The notes under the pieces: generated by a model
What the model was told of the DNA's origin: nothing
What the model saw: only the letters and a program-made list of their open reading frames with translations
Databases searched by the model: none
Assembly: GCA_007922225.1 (NCBI GenBank)
Contig: ML679970.1
Coordinates: forward strand, 38,485,460 to 38,549,459
Length of the DNA: 64,000 nucleotides
Direction of reading: 5' to 3'
Source: Emydura subglobosa
Taxonomy: Eukaryota > Chordata > Testudines > Chelidae
In this document: positions 1 to 13,601 of the stretch, piece by piece
How positions within the stretch are numbered: position 1 is the stretch's first letter
How the letters are laid out: each line of letters starts with the position of its first letter
Program-made: the position numbers and the translations under genes

Positions 1-699
1 AGAACTCTAAATAGAAGCAGGAGAGAAGCACCAGTTTGGACAATTTCAGTGCAACTCTTACATTTGTATCTGGCAACTAGGTGAGATGCCACAGACCTAG
101 CTAAAGAAAACATTGGCTTACACCCAAGAATCTACAGTGCCCAGAGACAAACTGTACTAGATTTACAATTAGCGAAATAAAGGCTATGAATCCTGGAGGG
201 GAGACAAAAAATAACCCCAGTTGTCCGTGTGTGTGAAATCACCATTGACACCAGTCTGGTTCCATAGGCCTAGGAACCAAAGTGGTAGGCACCATTTACA
301 AAGTTAAGATTGGCTCAACTGGAGTTTTGCATGCAGAGATGCTGCAGGATCAGGTCCCAGGCATTATAACTCACTGCCAGAGGTGAGGGAGTTGATTTTT
401 TCTAGTGCTCATGGTCCAAATGACATCAAGGGTTACTTCTGTAAGGAGATGGTGTGACCTTTCTGTTCCTAGGGTAGCCACCTGAAAATGCCAAGGTCAG
501 GGCAAGCTGTAAAAGAAGAACAGATTCTCCCAGCACTGGTGGGTGACACCGAAGTCAGGCTTCCCAACCAGCCACAGCTTCTGATTCCCCACACTGGTTA
601 TCAAGAAGCCAGTACACAAATACACACAGCCCCCTTTACTGCATTTCAGTCTCTGGCTCCCAATCAGCTACTAGGTCCAGTAAAGAGACCAGTTATTTA

Positions 700-1310
700 A
701 ACTCTATGGTCTTTACCAAAAAGGTTCCCCCTGACCCCAAAGGGTCAGCCACAGTACCAGATCGATACAAGTTTGGATCTTACCCAAAATACCACACTGC
801 CAGCCAATCCTTTAGTAACTAAAACTAAAGGTTTATTATAAAAAGAAAGGAACACATAATAAGAGAAATGTTAAAGAATTAAAGCAATCAGATACATACA
901 AATGATTTGAAAGTCTATACACATCAGGTTTCTAGGAGAATTGTGGAGTTTGCAGACTTGAATAGTCCCTCTGGTATACATCCAGTACCAGATGGGTCTC
1001 AGTCCTTTGTTTCACAGCTTCAATTGCAGATGACTTGATCCAGAGATAGATAGGTGGCTGAAAGCTGAACCCGACTGAAGACAAGACAGATCCCAGTCAT
1101 CTGCCTTTTTATGTCCTCTGGCCCTTGCCATGCTGCTTGTGGAATTTCACTGGAACCAAAATGGAGTCCAGAGTCACATGAGCAAGTCCTGGTGACTCAT
1201 CAGGTATATCCCTGGCTTCTCCCTCGGGGCCCCTTGCATCTGTGAATTTAATGGGCCATCAAGCAGGCTTTTGTTCTGCAGCCATCCTGTCTGGGGTGTC
1301 GCCCAGACAG
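700..1310 (-). mobile_element. LTR-like block, minus orientation (limits uncertain)
   Basis: On the minus strand an ATAAAAAG box lies near 1113-1106, and an AATAAA signal follows 270 bp downstream at 837-832, promoter-to-poly(A) spacing typical of an LTR R region. A possible start is TGTCTGGGCGACACC at 1309. The sequence recalls a turtle LTR, but I could not fix both ends or find a target duplication. Confidence 0.4.
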
Positions 1311-2449
1311 CACAATTTGAAATACAGATATATCAAACATATCCATAACTTCCATTACACATATAACACATGAACATAAATATCATCATCTTACTTAGCA
1401 CATTATAGCCTTTCTAACAGAACCTGACATGGCATATCTCACATGAATTACTATGAATTTGACATACTGATGTCAAACAATATACTAAATGCCTCCCCCT
1501 TTCCCCCAATCCAGCCAGCGTGACAGATGGTATATAGGGTTGACAAAGCAACTATATTACAGTGGTTGCTTAAAGCAGGGGGAGGAGGAGGGGAAATACA
1601 GTGCTGTACACACCACAGAAAGCAGAATGAAAACCCGTCATGCATATCCTTTCAAAGGGAAGGAAGCATTTCCTCTGCCCCACCTACCAGCCTTCCTTGA
1701 AAGTGCAGTACAGGGAAGGAAGAACAGGAAAGGGAAGAGCTCAAGTGACTCAAAAGCATGGGGAAGCAGACAAACCTCATCCTCTTAACAGCCTTTTCAA
1801 AACATTTGTGAACCTTTTCACACAGCAGGAGTGAGACTGTGAAGAAGTGGAGTCACCATGTGCCCGTCTGGACAATGCATTCAAACATGCACGCAGGTTT
1901 AGTGTCCAAAACTTTCACCTTTTTCCTTGCTTTCATTCTTATCATAATTATGATCCTCAATCACTCCTGAGCCAGCTCATACACATGAGACGATGTCCCT
2001 CTCACTCACAACCCTTTTTATACTCAGGGACAAGAGCTAAGGAAACCCACCTGGTCCATCATGCATCCCACATGAGTCAGACAGCAGAATAATTCTGCAT
2101 CACCATGCAGGTTCACAAACCTGCTGCCAGCATCGTTCCACTTTGCCAACATCAGCTGTATTTAAAAGTAAAGCGGGTGCTCAGTGGCCATTCTAAACAT
2201 GATTGCCATTTTAATCACTTGGTTTCAGATTTTTCTCTCTCTGCAAATAGCTCCCAGATAGAATTAATGATCAAATTAGTTCCACCCAGCCCCTGGCTTT
2301 AGGAAAATTTATTCTCATTAATTGCAATCTGTACTACATAGGAACAAATCCACTGTGGGGAGAAACTGGGGCAATGCCCCCTGCTTTGCACCAGGTTTCC
2401 CATCGCCCACAGACCAGCACCACCACCACCATTGTAGCATCTTCCATTT
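1311..2449. other. Intergenic, no gene recognised
   Basis: Short ORFs overlap in several frames without codon character or domains. I see nothing repeated that I can name apart from the LTR-like block to the left. The 1-480 stretch is equally featureless. Confidence 0.5.
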
Positions 2450-2590
2450 GAGGACTCAAAGCTCTTTACAAACACTGATGAATGGAGCCTCACAGCACCC
2501 ATGCAATGTAGGGAAAATGGTTACCCTCACTGTACGGAAGAGAAAGGCCAAGGTCATATAGTGTCAGCGGCAAGGCCAGGAATGGACCAC
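2450..2590 (-). mobile_element. MIR-type SINE, minus strand
   Basis: The plus strand shows AAGCTCTTTACAAACACTG, CACTGTACGGAAGAGAAAGG and AAGGTCATATAGTGTCAG, the reverse complement of an old amniote MIR-like tRNA SINE body. Confidence 0.55.
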
Positions 2591-3214
2591 AAAAGTCCTA
2601 ACTTCTTAGCCTTATATTTTAGGCACATGAGTATGTAGAATGTGAAAAAAGATAAACAACGTCAATCATACAATTATTTCTGTATTCCAATTAAACTTGA
2701 TTTTTAAAGGGGAATTTTTCTTCTCTCCATGCTACAAGCATGCGTTACCCATCGGATGTGCTGCAAAGGGGTGGAAAACCCAGCACCATGTTCAGCTAGC
2801 ATTTCTAGGTGTTCAAGCGAGATACCTTAAAGAAGTCTAATTTTAGGACACACCAAGCACTTGCCCACTGAAAATCAGGGCCCTTTAAAAAGTGTCTCGT
2901 GTTGGGCATCCAAACATGGAGACAACCAAGATCCCTTTGGACAATCTTGGCCCCACGTAGCTCAATGATTGCAGTCACATTGATTTCAACGGGGGCTGCC
3001 TGGGTCCATCTGCACTGAGCCACGTTGGTTTCAATGGGAGCCTGGTTGCATGAAGCTCTTTCCAGGATTGGCACGATAGTTATTTATTAATGTATTTGGA
3101 CTTCTACAAAACATAATAAAAATGAGGCTGTCCTGCTGTCTGTCCAGTTTGCAGGGATACCCTACCACATGCTATTGCTGCAGTGATTTTTTTTAAAATC
3201 AGCATCGTGAGACA

Positions 3215-3405
3215 AAGGCTTGTCCTAGTGGTCTGAGTGCAGGACTGGGAGCCAAGAAGTCCTTAGTTTGATTCTTCCCCTGATAACACCCCCCTTGGCA
3301 GAACATTTACTATCTGTATTATGGCTCTGCAGCACTAGGTGCTGTTCCCTAGTGCATACCAAAGAGATGTTCTGTGCCCTGAAGAGCTTACAATCTAAAA
3401 GTACC
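3215..3405 (+). mobile_element. tRNA-derived SINE
   Basis: A tRNA-like head (CTAGTGGTCTGAGTGCAGGA, then TTAGTTTGATTCTT as a B-box remnant) is followed by a tail with GCACTAGGTGCTGTTC and AGAGCTTACAATCTAAAA, seen in reptile SINEs. Confidence 0.5.
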
Positions 3406-3420
3406 TCTAAACAGCACTGG

Positions 3421-3645
3421 GAGGGTGACGTCCAGCATACGTAGACACTGCAGACAAGCTGTGCCTCTACTCAAGTGTGCATGCTAAAAACAGCACATGG
3501 CTGCAGTGGCTCGGGCTCTGTGCACAGTCCCACCTGACCCTTGGATACATACTCAGGTGGCTAGCTCAAGCCACTGCCTGTGCTGCTGTTTTTACCCACC
3601 TGGAAATCCCCCATCCCAGGTGCTGGGTAGATGCACCCTAAATAT
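3421..3645. mobile_element. Foldback MITE-like repeat
   Basis: TAAAAACAGCACATGGCTGC (from 3485, arm to 3517) is inverted at 3563-3594, which ends TGCTGCTGTTTTTA. Weaker pairing of CATACGTAGAC with GGGTAGATG extends outward. No product is expected. Confidence 0.6.
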
Positions 3646-6600
3646 CAGATGAGAGCCCAAGGGTGGATGTGACAAACAGATCTGTGTAGTAAGTGGCAGG
3701 CAGAGCACACCAGCTGCCTGGCCATTGTTGAGCTTCTTCTAGACAGCAGGGAAGCATCTTAAAGGAGGTATTTGAAAGACAGTGTGGTGGCCTTCTGGAT
3801 GAGTATGGGGACCCTCAGGAGAAAAAGCATGGGAGAAAGTGGGAGGGTGCTTCTTAAAGAGTTCAACAGTTCACCGGTGCCCCATTTCCCCCCATCTGGG
3901 GCATGGGCCAATGCTCAGCTGACAAGGGTGTGGACTAATGCCAGCTCACATCTGGAAGGGGGGTTGAATGTGAGCCGTATAGATTGTTGTGGTTAATTTA
4001 AATACATGCCTTAAGGAGAAGAAAAAAGACGGAAGGAAGGAAAACTACAGCAGCCCCAGCCGCCTGGTTCACCCCAATGGAAAGCGACAGAGTAGACAAC
4101 ACTGCAGCTGCCTGCTATTTCATTTCATCCTAGCCCTTTGTGCTGCATGGCCCCATCCCCATGACTATAGCTGTGACCCAAGACAAAAGACGCGGCTGGA
4201 AGTTCTGACTGGCAGTGGGTGCCTAAAGGTATATCATAGAGGACCTGATCTGCTTCTCACTGAAGAGCATCAATTGGAGGTTTGTAAATGCTGACTGCAA
4301 TAGGGCACAAAGATGAAGACATTGCTGGCAGTGCTTTTGCTAGGCTTCCATCCAGAACTCCTCTTTCAGGGAGGGAGGAATTGATTCACCCAGCGGTTTT
4401 GTGAAGTCATTCTCTCCTGATTCCCTTTGTCCGCCCCCAGCATCATCTGTGGCAAACGAACACAATAACCAGAGTCTGTTGCAGCATTTGCTTCCTAAGG
4501 TACCAGCAATTGTGCCTCTCCATGCCTGGCCCCTGCCAACAAGTTGTCACCGAGGGGGCTGGCTTCTGGCCTGTCCCTGGGAGACAGCAAGGACATTAAA
4601 GCTAGTCACCAGAGAGTGCAGCCTCCTTGCGATTGCTCAGGATTACTAGGCTGTGCTGTGTGGAGCACCTCAAGGTGAGGGGAACTGGCGTCCTTCACTG
4701 TAGAGTGAGGAAAGAGCTGTTGGCTGAGAGCCAAAAGGGGCTGAATATCTGACTTCCCTGGGGGCTTGAGTGACTAGTACGGGAGAGGAGAGCTGTCTAG
4801 CTATCCTCACTCTGAACAACGAGAGCTGGTGCGTAGCCAGTGATGGCTGAATACTTGGATGCATGACATTGCATGACGTTGGCAGGGGAAGAGAGAACAT
4901 GCTCAGTTAGAGGAAGGAGCACATAGGGACTTGTTGGCAAGATTTCTCTCTGTCTCTCACACACACTCCCCATTCGCCCAGCGAAAGAAATCAAAGACCA
5001 ATTCACTCACAAAGGGCTACATTCACAGCTGATGTAATCTGGCTCATCTCCATGAGCTTGAATGGAACTGCAGCCATTTACAGCAGCAGGGCATTTGATC
5101 CTATGTCTTAATTCTCTTCAGCCATTTCCCCACCACCATCCTTTTAAGTATCACTGATGGGTTCTGAAGTCGGTGTGGTGCCAAGAGTAGAATGCCACTG
5201 GTTGGGAACGTGGGAGGGAATTTGTGAGAATTGGCTTCTTGCAGACTATAAGCAACTGGGTAAAACATTGTTTCTTCTATGACCAGAAATGGTTGCTAAT
5301 GCCTGACAGCTAGTGTTAGAAGAAGCAAGAGCAGAAGAGTATTAGCTCTGTGAGCTGAAGGATGCTGGAAGTTCTCTATAGGAGAATGTGGCTTGATCCA
5401 CATAGCTCACTGCAGCCAATGGAGACCCATTGACTCCAATGGATTTTGGATCACACTTGTAAAGATAAGCGACTGAATGGCTCTGATGAAAGCAGTGAGA
5501 GGCAGAAGAAAAGGGTGGAATGAAGACGAGGGGTCATTCACTGCTAGTGTAGAGGAGGCAGCTCCATTGACTTCAATGGAGTTTCACTTGTCTGCACCAG
5601 CAGAGGATTTGATGGGAAGCATCCATCAAGTTTCATGAGATTCAGTGGATAGGATAGAAATTAGGGTGAAAACGGTTGGATAAAACCAAACTAGAGAAAT
5701 ACTGCTAGGGAGGAAAATATCCCAGGAAATGCTTTCATAGGGACGGTGGACAGAAATTTGATCATCATAGTGGATTTTTCAATTTCTTAGATGCAAATCA
5801 GCTATATTACTGTGATCCTAAGACGCCTCATTGCCAGCTGGTATCCTGATTCCAGTACATACATTCTGGTTCATGAGTCATGTAAGAGGGTCATGTAAGA
5901 TTTTAAATGAAAGCTAGGATCATGCTAGTCATTAACAACTTAACAGTATGTACAGATATCATGTAAGGAGTTATGTACATATAATGAAAATACATTCTTA
6001 AAGTCTGTATCAAGGAATGGTTGACAAACAAGTTTCTGCTGGACAGAGGATGTAGATCCACCTCTCTCTCTGGGTCCGCATTGTAAATTAAGCATTGTAA
6101 GCCAACACAGTGAAAACCCCATTTACATATGAAATCAACAGGGGGATGCATCAACAGAGACACCAGACACGAGAGACAGAACGACAAGGGGGTTGTACTG
6201 TCTCATGGGGTAGATTAAGAACTTTGTGGAATATACAAAGAAGGTAAAAAGATACCCCCATTATCCTGCACCTAGGAAGTAATAGGGCAGTGTGATTACA
6301 TTCATGAAAACAGGATCACAACCAGCCCTGGTTGAAATGCTGCAGAAGACATTGGAGGTGAGATAAATGTATTTAGATTGGAGGCTAACCCATTCAGTTT
6401 AGTCTTTAGAAAGCATGTTATATTTTTGCTTTATATGTAACCTGTTGTTTCCATTATCCTTGCTCACTATCTCTGAAATCTTGATCTTTGATCATAAACT
6501 TATGATTGTTTTCATTGTTTTCAGTGCTGTGGTATTAAGTTAAGTGCTGATCCTCAGCTGAATAAAACAAACTGGTGTGTACAACGGTGTGCAAAAAATT

Positions 6601-8500
6601 CAAATAAACCAAAACAGCTTCTCTCCTAAACATGTGGAACAAAAATTACTTTCAAAATTTTTGTGACATTTTTCTCTCACTCTATTTTTCAGTGAGCTCC
6701 AGTCATAATACAGGAAGGAAAAAGCTTTTTGAAAAGAAAATGGACCTAGAAATAGGTAAAAATTAGATGCCTTACATGCTGATTTCTGCACCTCTAGACA
6801 GGTTAGTGGAGCAGGAGTTAGTTTGTTGACAGCTAAATACCACATATTAGCACTGGAGCAATAATGGAATGGGAGGGAATTGCTAGAATATTCTTTCAAA
6901 TTCTTAACTGGATTCACTTTGGCTGTCTTTGTACCCTTTTCATGTTCACGTTCATGCAATCGAGTTTTATTAGCACAAAATGTTCACGCAAAGTGAATAT
7001 TAAGCTTACACTCTCAAATATTACTGGAAAGTAAGTTTTAGATTCATTTTCCATACAAAAATCACCCCCAAGCCCTAAAACTGACTATTAAAGAGTTATT
7101 TATATTCCTCCAAGCAGGGAACAGCAAGGACGCCATGTGATCACGCACAGCTAAAGTTACACCTCTGGAATTTTGCAGTTTCTTAACTGCAATTGGAGAA
7201 AAAGTTCACTGAATAATTTTGAATCATGAATAAATCTGAAATAATCCTGATCTGCCAATGGACATTCTGCCAATGCTAAGAGAGGACACATTCATCAAAT
7301 AAATTTTTTGTTCTGAATTATTCACTCGACTCCATTGTGCATAACTGATTTGGATACCAGCCAACCTCTCTCCATGCCCTTTGACCTAAAGAAAGGAAAT
7401 CCACAACATGCAGGACTTGACCACATAGGGATGCAGTGGTTGAAATGAACTTACAGGGACATAAGCTTGATAAGACAGCTGCCATTTTCAGAACCACCAA
7501 TTCACTATGTCTGTTTTACACATTTTACAGTTGTTCCATCACTGCCTCCAAGCTACTGTGAATCAAATGCACCTAAAAACATAATACATTACAGACAAAT
7601 TCCAAGGGCAATTACACCCCCTCCCACACACCAGAACTGAGAACAGATGCAATTTTGAGCTGTGGTTCTCTAGTTAGTGTCTCGTCCATTAATATTACTA
7701 CTCCAGAGGAAGAATTTTGTGCTTGGGCCAAGACCTGCTGAAGCTCATCCAAGTTAAAGTGAAAGAGAGCCCACAAGATGTGTCTGAAACCAACAAAAGC
7801 GATACACATTGAGCAATGCTGATGGTGAGGATGTCTGTCATGCCATGAGTCAGTGTGTTACCCAGGTGATGTGTCAAAAACATATACACAAATAGCTGCT
7901 ACAGAGTAGAAAGCAAGGAATGTGGTGATTATGTGTGTGCGCGGGGGAGGGTGGTGGTGGTGTGGAAATCTACATTACAACACAATATACAGGATACTTT
8001 TGTGCCAGGATCTTTCTCCACCATTTGTCAGTTACAGAACAAATTGTGCTTTGGCCCCCTTTAGACCCTCACAAGTGCTCCCCTTTGGGAATATGTTTTG
8101 CTACCTTCACCCCTCTCTGGGTGCAGCCACATGGTCCTACCAGTTAGATGGGTTTCTGAACTGCAACCTCCCTGTTCAGCAGCTGTGTTAACCCAACAAG
8201 CCCAACTGTGGCTGGCATCTGAAAGCCTTTTCTTCCAGGAGGCTGTGTCCAGCGGCTGTGTAAAGGGACTCAAAAACAGCTTCTTCAAAACAAAGCATCA
8301 TTTATTTACCCTGAGGCACATAGCTCCGCTCTACACTTGCCCATTACCTCTTCTCCCCCGTCCCTTCTCTTTTCATTTAACTGAACCTCACTTAAATAAA
8401 CCCAGCTGAAAAACCAACCAACCAAATTATGGAACTACCATGGCATTTTTTTGCCATCCCATTATTCCCTCTGCTGGTGTGTTCTACCTCTTCCCCCGCC
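3646..8500. other. Intergenic, no gene recognised
   Basis: The stretch has mixed single-copy-like sequence. Short fragments of the CCATTGACTCCAATGG class lie near 5040-5100, 5400-5455 and 5550-5600, and AT-rich text with TTTTTCA motifs near 6600-6760. No splice-flanked conserved exon was seen. Confidence 0.5.
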
Positions 8501-8504
8501 CTGC

Positions 8505-8690
8505 GTCTGCCCTGTCTATTTAGATTGTAAGCTGGGGGGGGGGGGGGGGGGAGGGGGGGGGAGGGGCGGCGGCAGCGGGCGGGCAAGGACCATCCACTAC
8601 TGTGTTTGTGCGTTGCCTAGCACACAGGGGTCCCGTTCTTGGCTGGCTCTTAGGAACTACCAAAATAAACATGATTAAATAAATAACAGC
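8505..8690 (+). repeat. SINE tail carrying a long poly-G expansion
   Basis: ATTTAGATTGTAAGCTG and TTGCCTAGCACACAGGGGTC, then AATAAACATGATTAAATAAA, belong to a short repeat tail also at 22840, 36285, 38740 and 45135. The G tract sits where other copies have GGGGCAGGGAC-like text. Confidence 0.55.
8534..8580 (+). repeat. Poly-G tract (18 G, then 9 G, then G-rich)
   Basis: Eighteen consecutive G at 8534-8551, one A, nine G, one A, then GGGG and GGC units. It can form G-quadruplexes and its length in the assembly may be unreliable. Confidence 0.95.
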
Positions 8691-11600
8691 AGCAGCACAC
8701 AGAGCTAAATAATAAAAGGCCTGGGTCATACCTACAAAAGCTTGCAAGGAAAGATTGTGGTGTAAGTTCCCCTCAGCCCAGTAACCCAGATCTGTGGATT
8801 GAGAAAGAACCTGCTTATTGCACTCTCTTTCTCTGGGCCAGCATCTCCCCACAAACTCAGGTAGCTGCCTACAACCCACTCCAACCCTCTTCTTCCCTAG
8901 GTGAGAATCTCTGAGGTGTTTGTATCCCCTTTGAGTCTAGGGGTTTTTGGACTGGGAAGAATAAACCTTGCCAGTCTAGATGGAACCAGGTAGGGGTATC
9001 TCCCAATCAATTGCTCCCTTTAAGCAGCCTTCTCTCTCATCGTTTCAATTCCTGTCTTTTTCCCCCTTAACAGCTCCCTCTGACTGAATGCTATGCAGTC
9101 AGGCAGGATAACAACAAATAGGTAAACCGAGTCACGTCATCTTCATACAAATACCACCAATAGCTCATTTGAACCCCACCCAGTTATGTTCTTGGTAACT
9201 AGGAGTATATTAGTCAGAAAACTCAACTCTGTGTATTACTGTAGGGGTGACCGATAGTAATTGGACTTCCTCTAGTTTTTCCCAGTTCTCCTGTAACCAA
9301 AGCCCACAACTGTCTCTAATTAATAGCTGAAGGATCAATGGCTACGAGTGAGGTCAGGTCAATGTGCACTGTCTGACACACACACATAGCTAAACATCTC
9401 CCACAAACCAGCCTGCTCACCTTAATGATAAACAGACATGCATATAAATTTTTATTTTAGCTTGCTCCCTCACTTAACCTTGCCCAACTCCCACTGAAAT
9501 CAATGGGTGCTACATGCACATATCGAAGGGAAGAGATTGGCCCTCTGTTCTATCTTAATTAGGTCTCTGTACTAACAGGTGTAGTTCAATTAAAGGGGCA
9601 AATTTTACTGATGGAAAACTATTCTGCTTTTGCACCCTCTACTATTTTTCCAGCAACAAAACTACCCTCGACACTACATGTATGTTCAGAATTGAACTGA
9701 TTATTCACAGGAGTTTATTCAGTGAATTTGTCCCTCTTTTCTGTTCAAGAATTAACCATGAACTGGCTCTAATTTTTGTGGATTTGTTTGTTATTCAGAA
9801 TTTTCTGATGAATGGTTTATGCCTGCATTTCACCCTATGGATCACTTGTAAATTATTCACCAAGACTATTCCTTTGAGTAACTGCTGTTCATAATTTACT
9901 ATTCACACCCTCTAATTGGTCCCCAAAGTCACATGGTATTGTCTCTGCTCCTTGATTGGAGGACTCCCAAATTCACATAAAGCTTTGAAGATGGTTGTGT
10001 GAACACTTCTGCCACAAACACTTGTGCAAATCTAAAGAGTAGACTAATGGAAGAATGACAAGTCAATGAAAAATGCTTTCTACTACATTTTCTAGAGTGA
10101 AGAAGTGGGTGACTTATAATGGAACAAAATTAGGCAGTGTGTCTGGTTTTCTTCAGACTCAGTTACAGACCAGAATTTCTGCAGTCAGAGCGAAATGGCC
10201 CTACATTTACTGCGCATCTAGAGTTCTAGATCATATTAGTCTTCTTCCACCATGATCTCACAGCTCAACATTCCCCAACAGCAAACAAGCCAAATTGCAC
10301 TAAGCATGCCCCACAGTCCAATTCAGACTGCAAGGGGAACAAATCCCCTGAAATCACTATTGTTAAACCTGCTTAAATCAGGTCGGACTCTGGCCTCTTT
10401 GGATTTTGCATCTTCAAAGTGGCTGTCTGGACACAGTACCATTCCTCGCGTCTCTTCCAAACAAGTTTTTAGTAACGGTTCATTCCCATGGAAATGTATA
10501 CTTCAGCTGGATATTTTGAATGGATTCTGCTTTTATAGCTAATTAAATTATATCAAAGTGACTGCTAATTATACAGAATAATGCTCAAACAATCGCATTG
10601 GTCTCTGTGGATTGGTATCTTTGATAGAGATGAAGGCAGCAGAAATTCTAGTTACGCTGTATCACTGTACAACACCATGAATTAAAGCAACTGATGTAGG
10701 GATGCTACCACCTGATTAGGAGGAGGCCTCCTGAGGCATGAATTCAAGCTACAAGCTGTTACAATTCAAGAGGCATCCTCCAGGCAGGTGGCGGAACCAT
10801 TACATCCCCCAGTGGGCATGTGTCAGCATCCCAGCCACCCCCCACCTTGTACTAATCGAACCCCTATTTCCACAGTATAGGGATTTGTCTCCCTCTCATG
10901 GCTGGTCCTCATAAGAGGTTAATAAGGCTGCTTCAAGCGGGGAGGGAGGGTTATGGGATTTATAGTCCATTAGCTCAAGCTCTAGAGGCTTGTGCTTTCA
11001 GTGCTGGAGGTCCTGGGTTAAGTCCCTGCTGACGACCTGTGGTGGTTGGGCAGCTCTTTGGCCATCTCAGCAAAGCAACCAAGGATTTTGGGAGCATGGA
11101 GCCTGAACTACCTGTTCATTCCTAGCCAGATTTGGATCTGGGGTCATGCTTCAGGCCATCTCTAGGGAAACAGACAACTCTCATGGCACTCCCTGGAGCA
11201 TATCACTTGGAGGCTTTGCATCCTAAAGAGGTTCCAGCCAGGACATCTCCTGTATCCCCTTGCTCTCCTTCCTCCGTTACGACTAGTTCATTTTATAAAG
11301 GCATGAGAAACCACCTCTGCCCAGCAACCTCAAATCATAACCCAGAAAGCGCAACCAAATAATAATTAATATGCATTTACAGCACCGAACAAACATTGCC
11401 CCTGCCTCTCAAATGACTGGCTGTCCCTGAGCTAACAAGCCTCTGCACAAATCATTTTCACCCGTACAACAGGGGAATCTCTTCCTTTGGTTGCATACAG
11501 TGAAGATGCCACAATCTGACATTTTTACAACACAGCACACGCGGTTGCTATAGAAATAATTGTGATGCTACAGAGAAAGGGCTCTCTGCTGCACAGCCAG

Positions 11601-12365
11601 GCAAGGTAAGGGAATGAATTAAAGCTCAGGAGAGGCCCAGCTTGAAAAGAAATATTTCAGCAAGGGCAATCTGGAGAAAAGACACTAAAAAACCAAACAA
11701 AACCAAATAGGATCAGAGGTGACGGATTTGACAACCAAATTGAGCCTTCTAACAAACACGAATGGGCTAGGTACTAGGAGTCCGTACCAATGGGATTTGC
11801 TGTGTGTCTCGGTACTTATACAGCCCTTGTCACAACCATATCAAATCACCTTCTTTAACTGATCATGTCAGAGACTTGGGGCGTATCCCTCAGGTACGGC
11901 TTGAGCCAACTAAGGTCCCCAAATGAACGTCTTTTTTTATTTTCAGGCCATTTTATGTTGTGTCTTTAACACAAAGGGCTGGATTGCTCAAATCGTGCAG
12001 GGGTGCCCAGTGTAGGTGTGACTTGAGGCATCACAAGGGCCCAGCCAAGACTATGCGCCAGGCATAAGCTCGCTACACAGAACAACAGTAGCTCTCCAGC
12101 CCCATGCATGCTGCTTCCTCACTTGTAAGATTGCAGAGTGGAAGTAAAAAAGGAAGGACATTTCTGAGACATTAGCTTAAAGATGACCCTCATCCTGCCT
12201 ATGAAGCATTTCGCTAGGCAGTGCCTGCTACAAAGCAGGAATTACTTGGGCCCCTTTTCCATTCAGATTTTTTGGAAAATTTGTTTTGGGTCAACCCAAA
12301 AATGAAATACTCTCTTTTAAAAAATTTGGAATGGACAGTGAACCAAAAAAATCTGCACAGACCTA
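8691..12365. other. Intergenic, no gene recognised
   Basis: Apart from the SINE head near 11 kb, no domain-bearing ORF or named repeat was seen. Confidence 0.5.
10965..11045 (+). mobile_element. tRNA-derived SINE head
   Basis: TTAGCTCAAGCTCTAGAGG resembles a Pol III A box and GGTCCTGGGTTAAGTCCC a B box, with the usual spacing. The unit is diverged and has no functional tRNA fold or matching 3' acceptor. Confidence 0.5.
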
Positions 12366-12369
12366 CTCA

Positions 12370-12790
12370 GAGACTTGAGGTCAATTCCTAGCTCTGCCAC
12401 AGACTTGCTAGTGACTTTGGACACATTTCTTGACTAGTAGCTGAAGCTACACTAGAAATAAGGTGCAATTTTTAACAGTGAGGTTCATTAACCCCTGGGA
12501 TAATTTACCTAAGTATGTGGTGGATTCTTTGTCACTTGAATTCTTTAACTCAGGATTAGATAGTTTTCTAAAAGAGAAACTCTAGCTCAGCCAGAAGTGC
12601 CTCACACAGCTCTATGACCTGTGTTATACAGGACAGGCTAGATGACATAAGGTGCCCTGTGGCCTCAAATCTAGACTTACTTCAGTATCTCTGCCTTAGT
12701 TTCCTATCTGTAAGATGGGAATAATGCTATGTCATCCAACAAGGATCCGATAAGGTTTAAGGATAAATCCATTAGTGTTTGCAAGAAGCT
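12370..12790 (+). mobile_element. MIR-type SINE split by a CR1 fragment
   Basis: AATTCCTAGCTCTGCCACAG and TTGCTAGTGACTTTGGAC precede the CR1 piece. CTGCCTTAGTTTCCTATCTG and TAAGATGGGAATAATG follow it. Together these are a MIR-like body in plus orientation. Confidence 0.6.
12436..12672 (+). mobile_element. CR1-type 3' fragment inserted in a MIR-type SINE
   Basis: The sequence holds TTTTTAACAGTGAGGTTCATTAACCC-type CR1 tail text, GTGGTGGATTCTTTGTCACT, and CTGTGTTATACAGGACAGGC near its end. It matches the last part of the CR1 tail at 17820-18000 with substantial divergence. SINE sequence resumes on both sides, so the boundaries are inferred from the interruption. Confidence 0.65.
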
Positions 12791-13423
12791 ACAGTAATGA
12801 GGGCTTTGTAAATAGAGATGGATGCAGATACAGACAAGGACTGCAAATCTAAGGAGACTGCTCTGTAGTAATTTCTGCAATGAGAACGGAAACTCTCCCT
12901 ATGCGAAGCCAAGAGACGTGAACGCTCCAAACTGCCCAGCGCTGGACAGCAATGAATTAGCAGATTTTGCATGCAGTGAGCACCACAGCACTACCATTAA
13001 GAAAGCAGCTGTCTCCCCCTCTCCAGCTGTGCCGAACTTCAACATGCCTTCATTCTGAAACCAACTAGAGTTAGATTTCAGGCTTGTGTTTGGACTTGCG
13101 GGTGGAGATGGTAAAGATGGATCCTAGGTTTTAAGTTTCTACTACCAAGCACATGCATTGCTGATTCTCACTTACTTTACTACTTTTGGGTCACATGGTC
13201 TGATTGCTCCATGCTTAATTACATATCTTCCAGGGATAAGGACTCCTTTGGCCCTCTGGGCTATCATGAAGGGCTAGCAAGTCTGGTAATGCTTGATTCA
13301 CTCCAGAGTAGCTGGACCAACAGCATATCAAGTCAGCAGAGAGCAGACTGCTTTGACAAATGATAGCTAGAGCTAGTAAAAATTTTTCAAAATGCAAGAT
13401 TTTTGGGGGTAGAAAATGGCTTC

Positions 13424-13601
13424 TTTTTTTTTTTTTTTTTAATTTCTGGTGGGGATTTATGAAACTGAAATTTTTGTTTTCATTTTCCCCTTTTCAGAGG
13501 CAAAATGGAGAAAGGAAAAAAAAGGGGGGGGGGCGTGGAGAGAAGAGAAAAAGAGGGGAAGGGGAGGAAGGTAAACTAGAAAAAAAAAAAAAAAAAAAAA
13601 A
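13424..13601. repeat. Poly-T, poly-G and polypurine block
   Basis: A T17 run at 13424-13440 is followed by a plus-strand polypurine stretch from about 13500. This holds G10 (13524-13533), GAGAAGAGAAAAAGAGGGG text, and A22 (13580-13601). It can adopt triplex or slipped structures. Confidence 0.85.

Noticed and set aside
8520..8879. 119-codon minus-strand ORF
   Set aside because: It is opened by the poly-G tract (polyproline) and SINE sequence.
10965..11045. Functional tRNA gene
   Set aside because: A and B boxes are diverged and no complete cloverleaf or Pol III T-run end is present; it is a SINE head.
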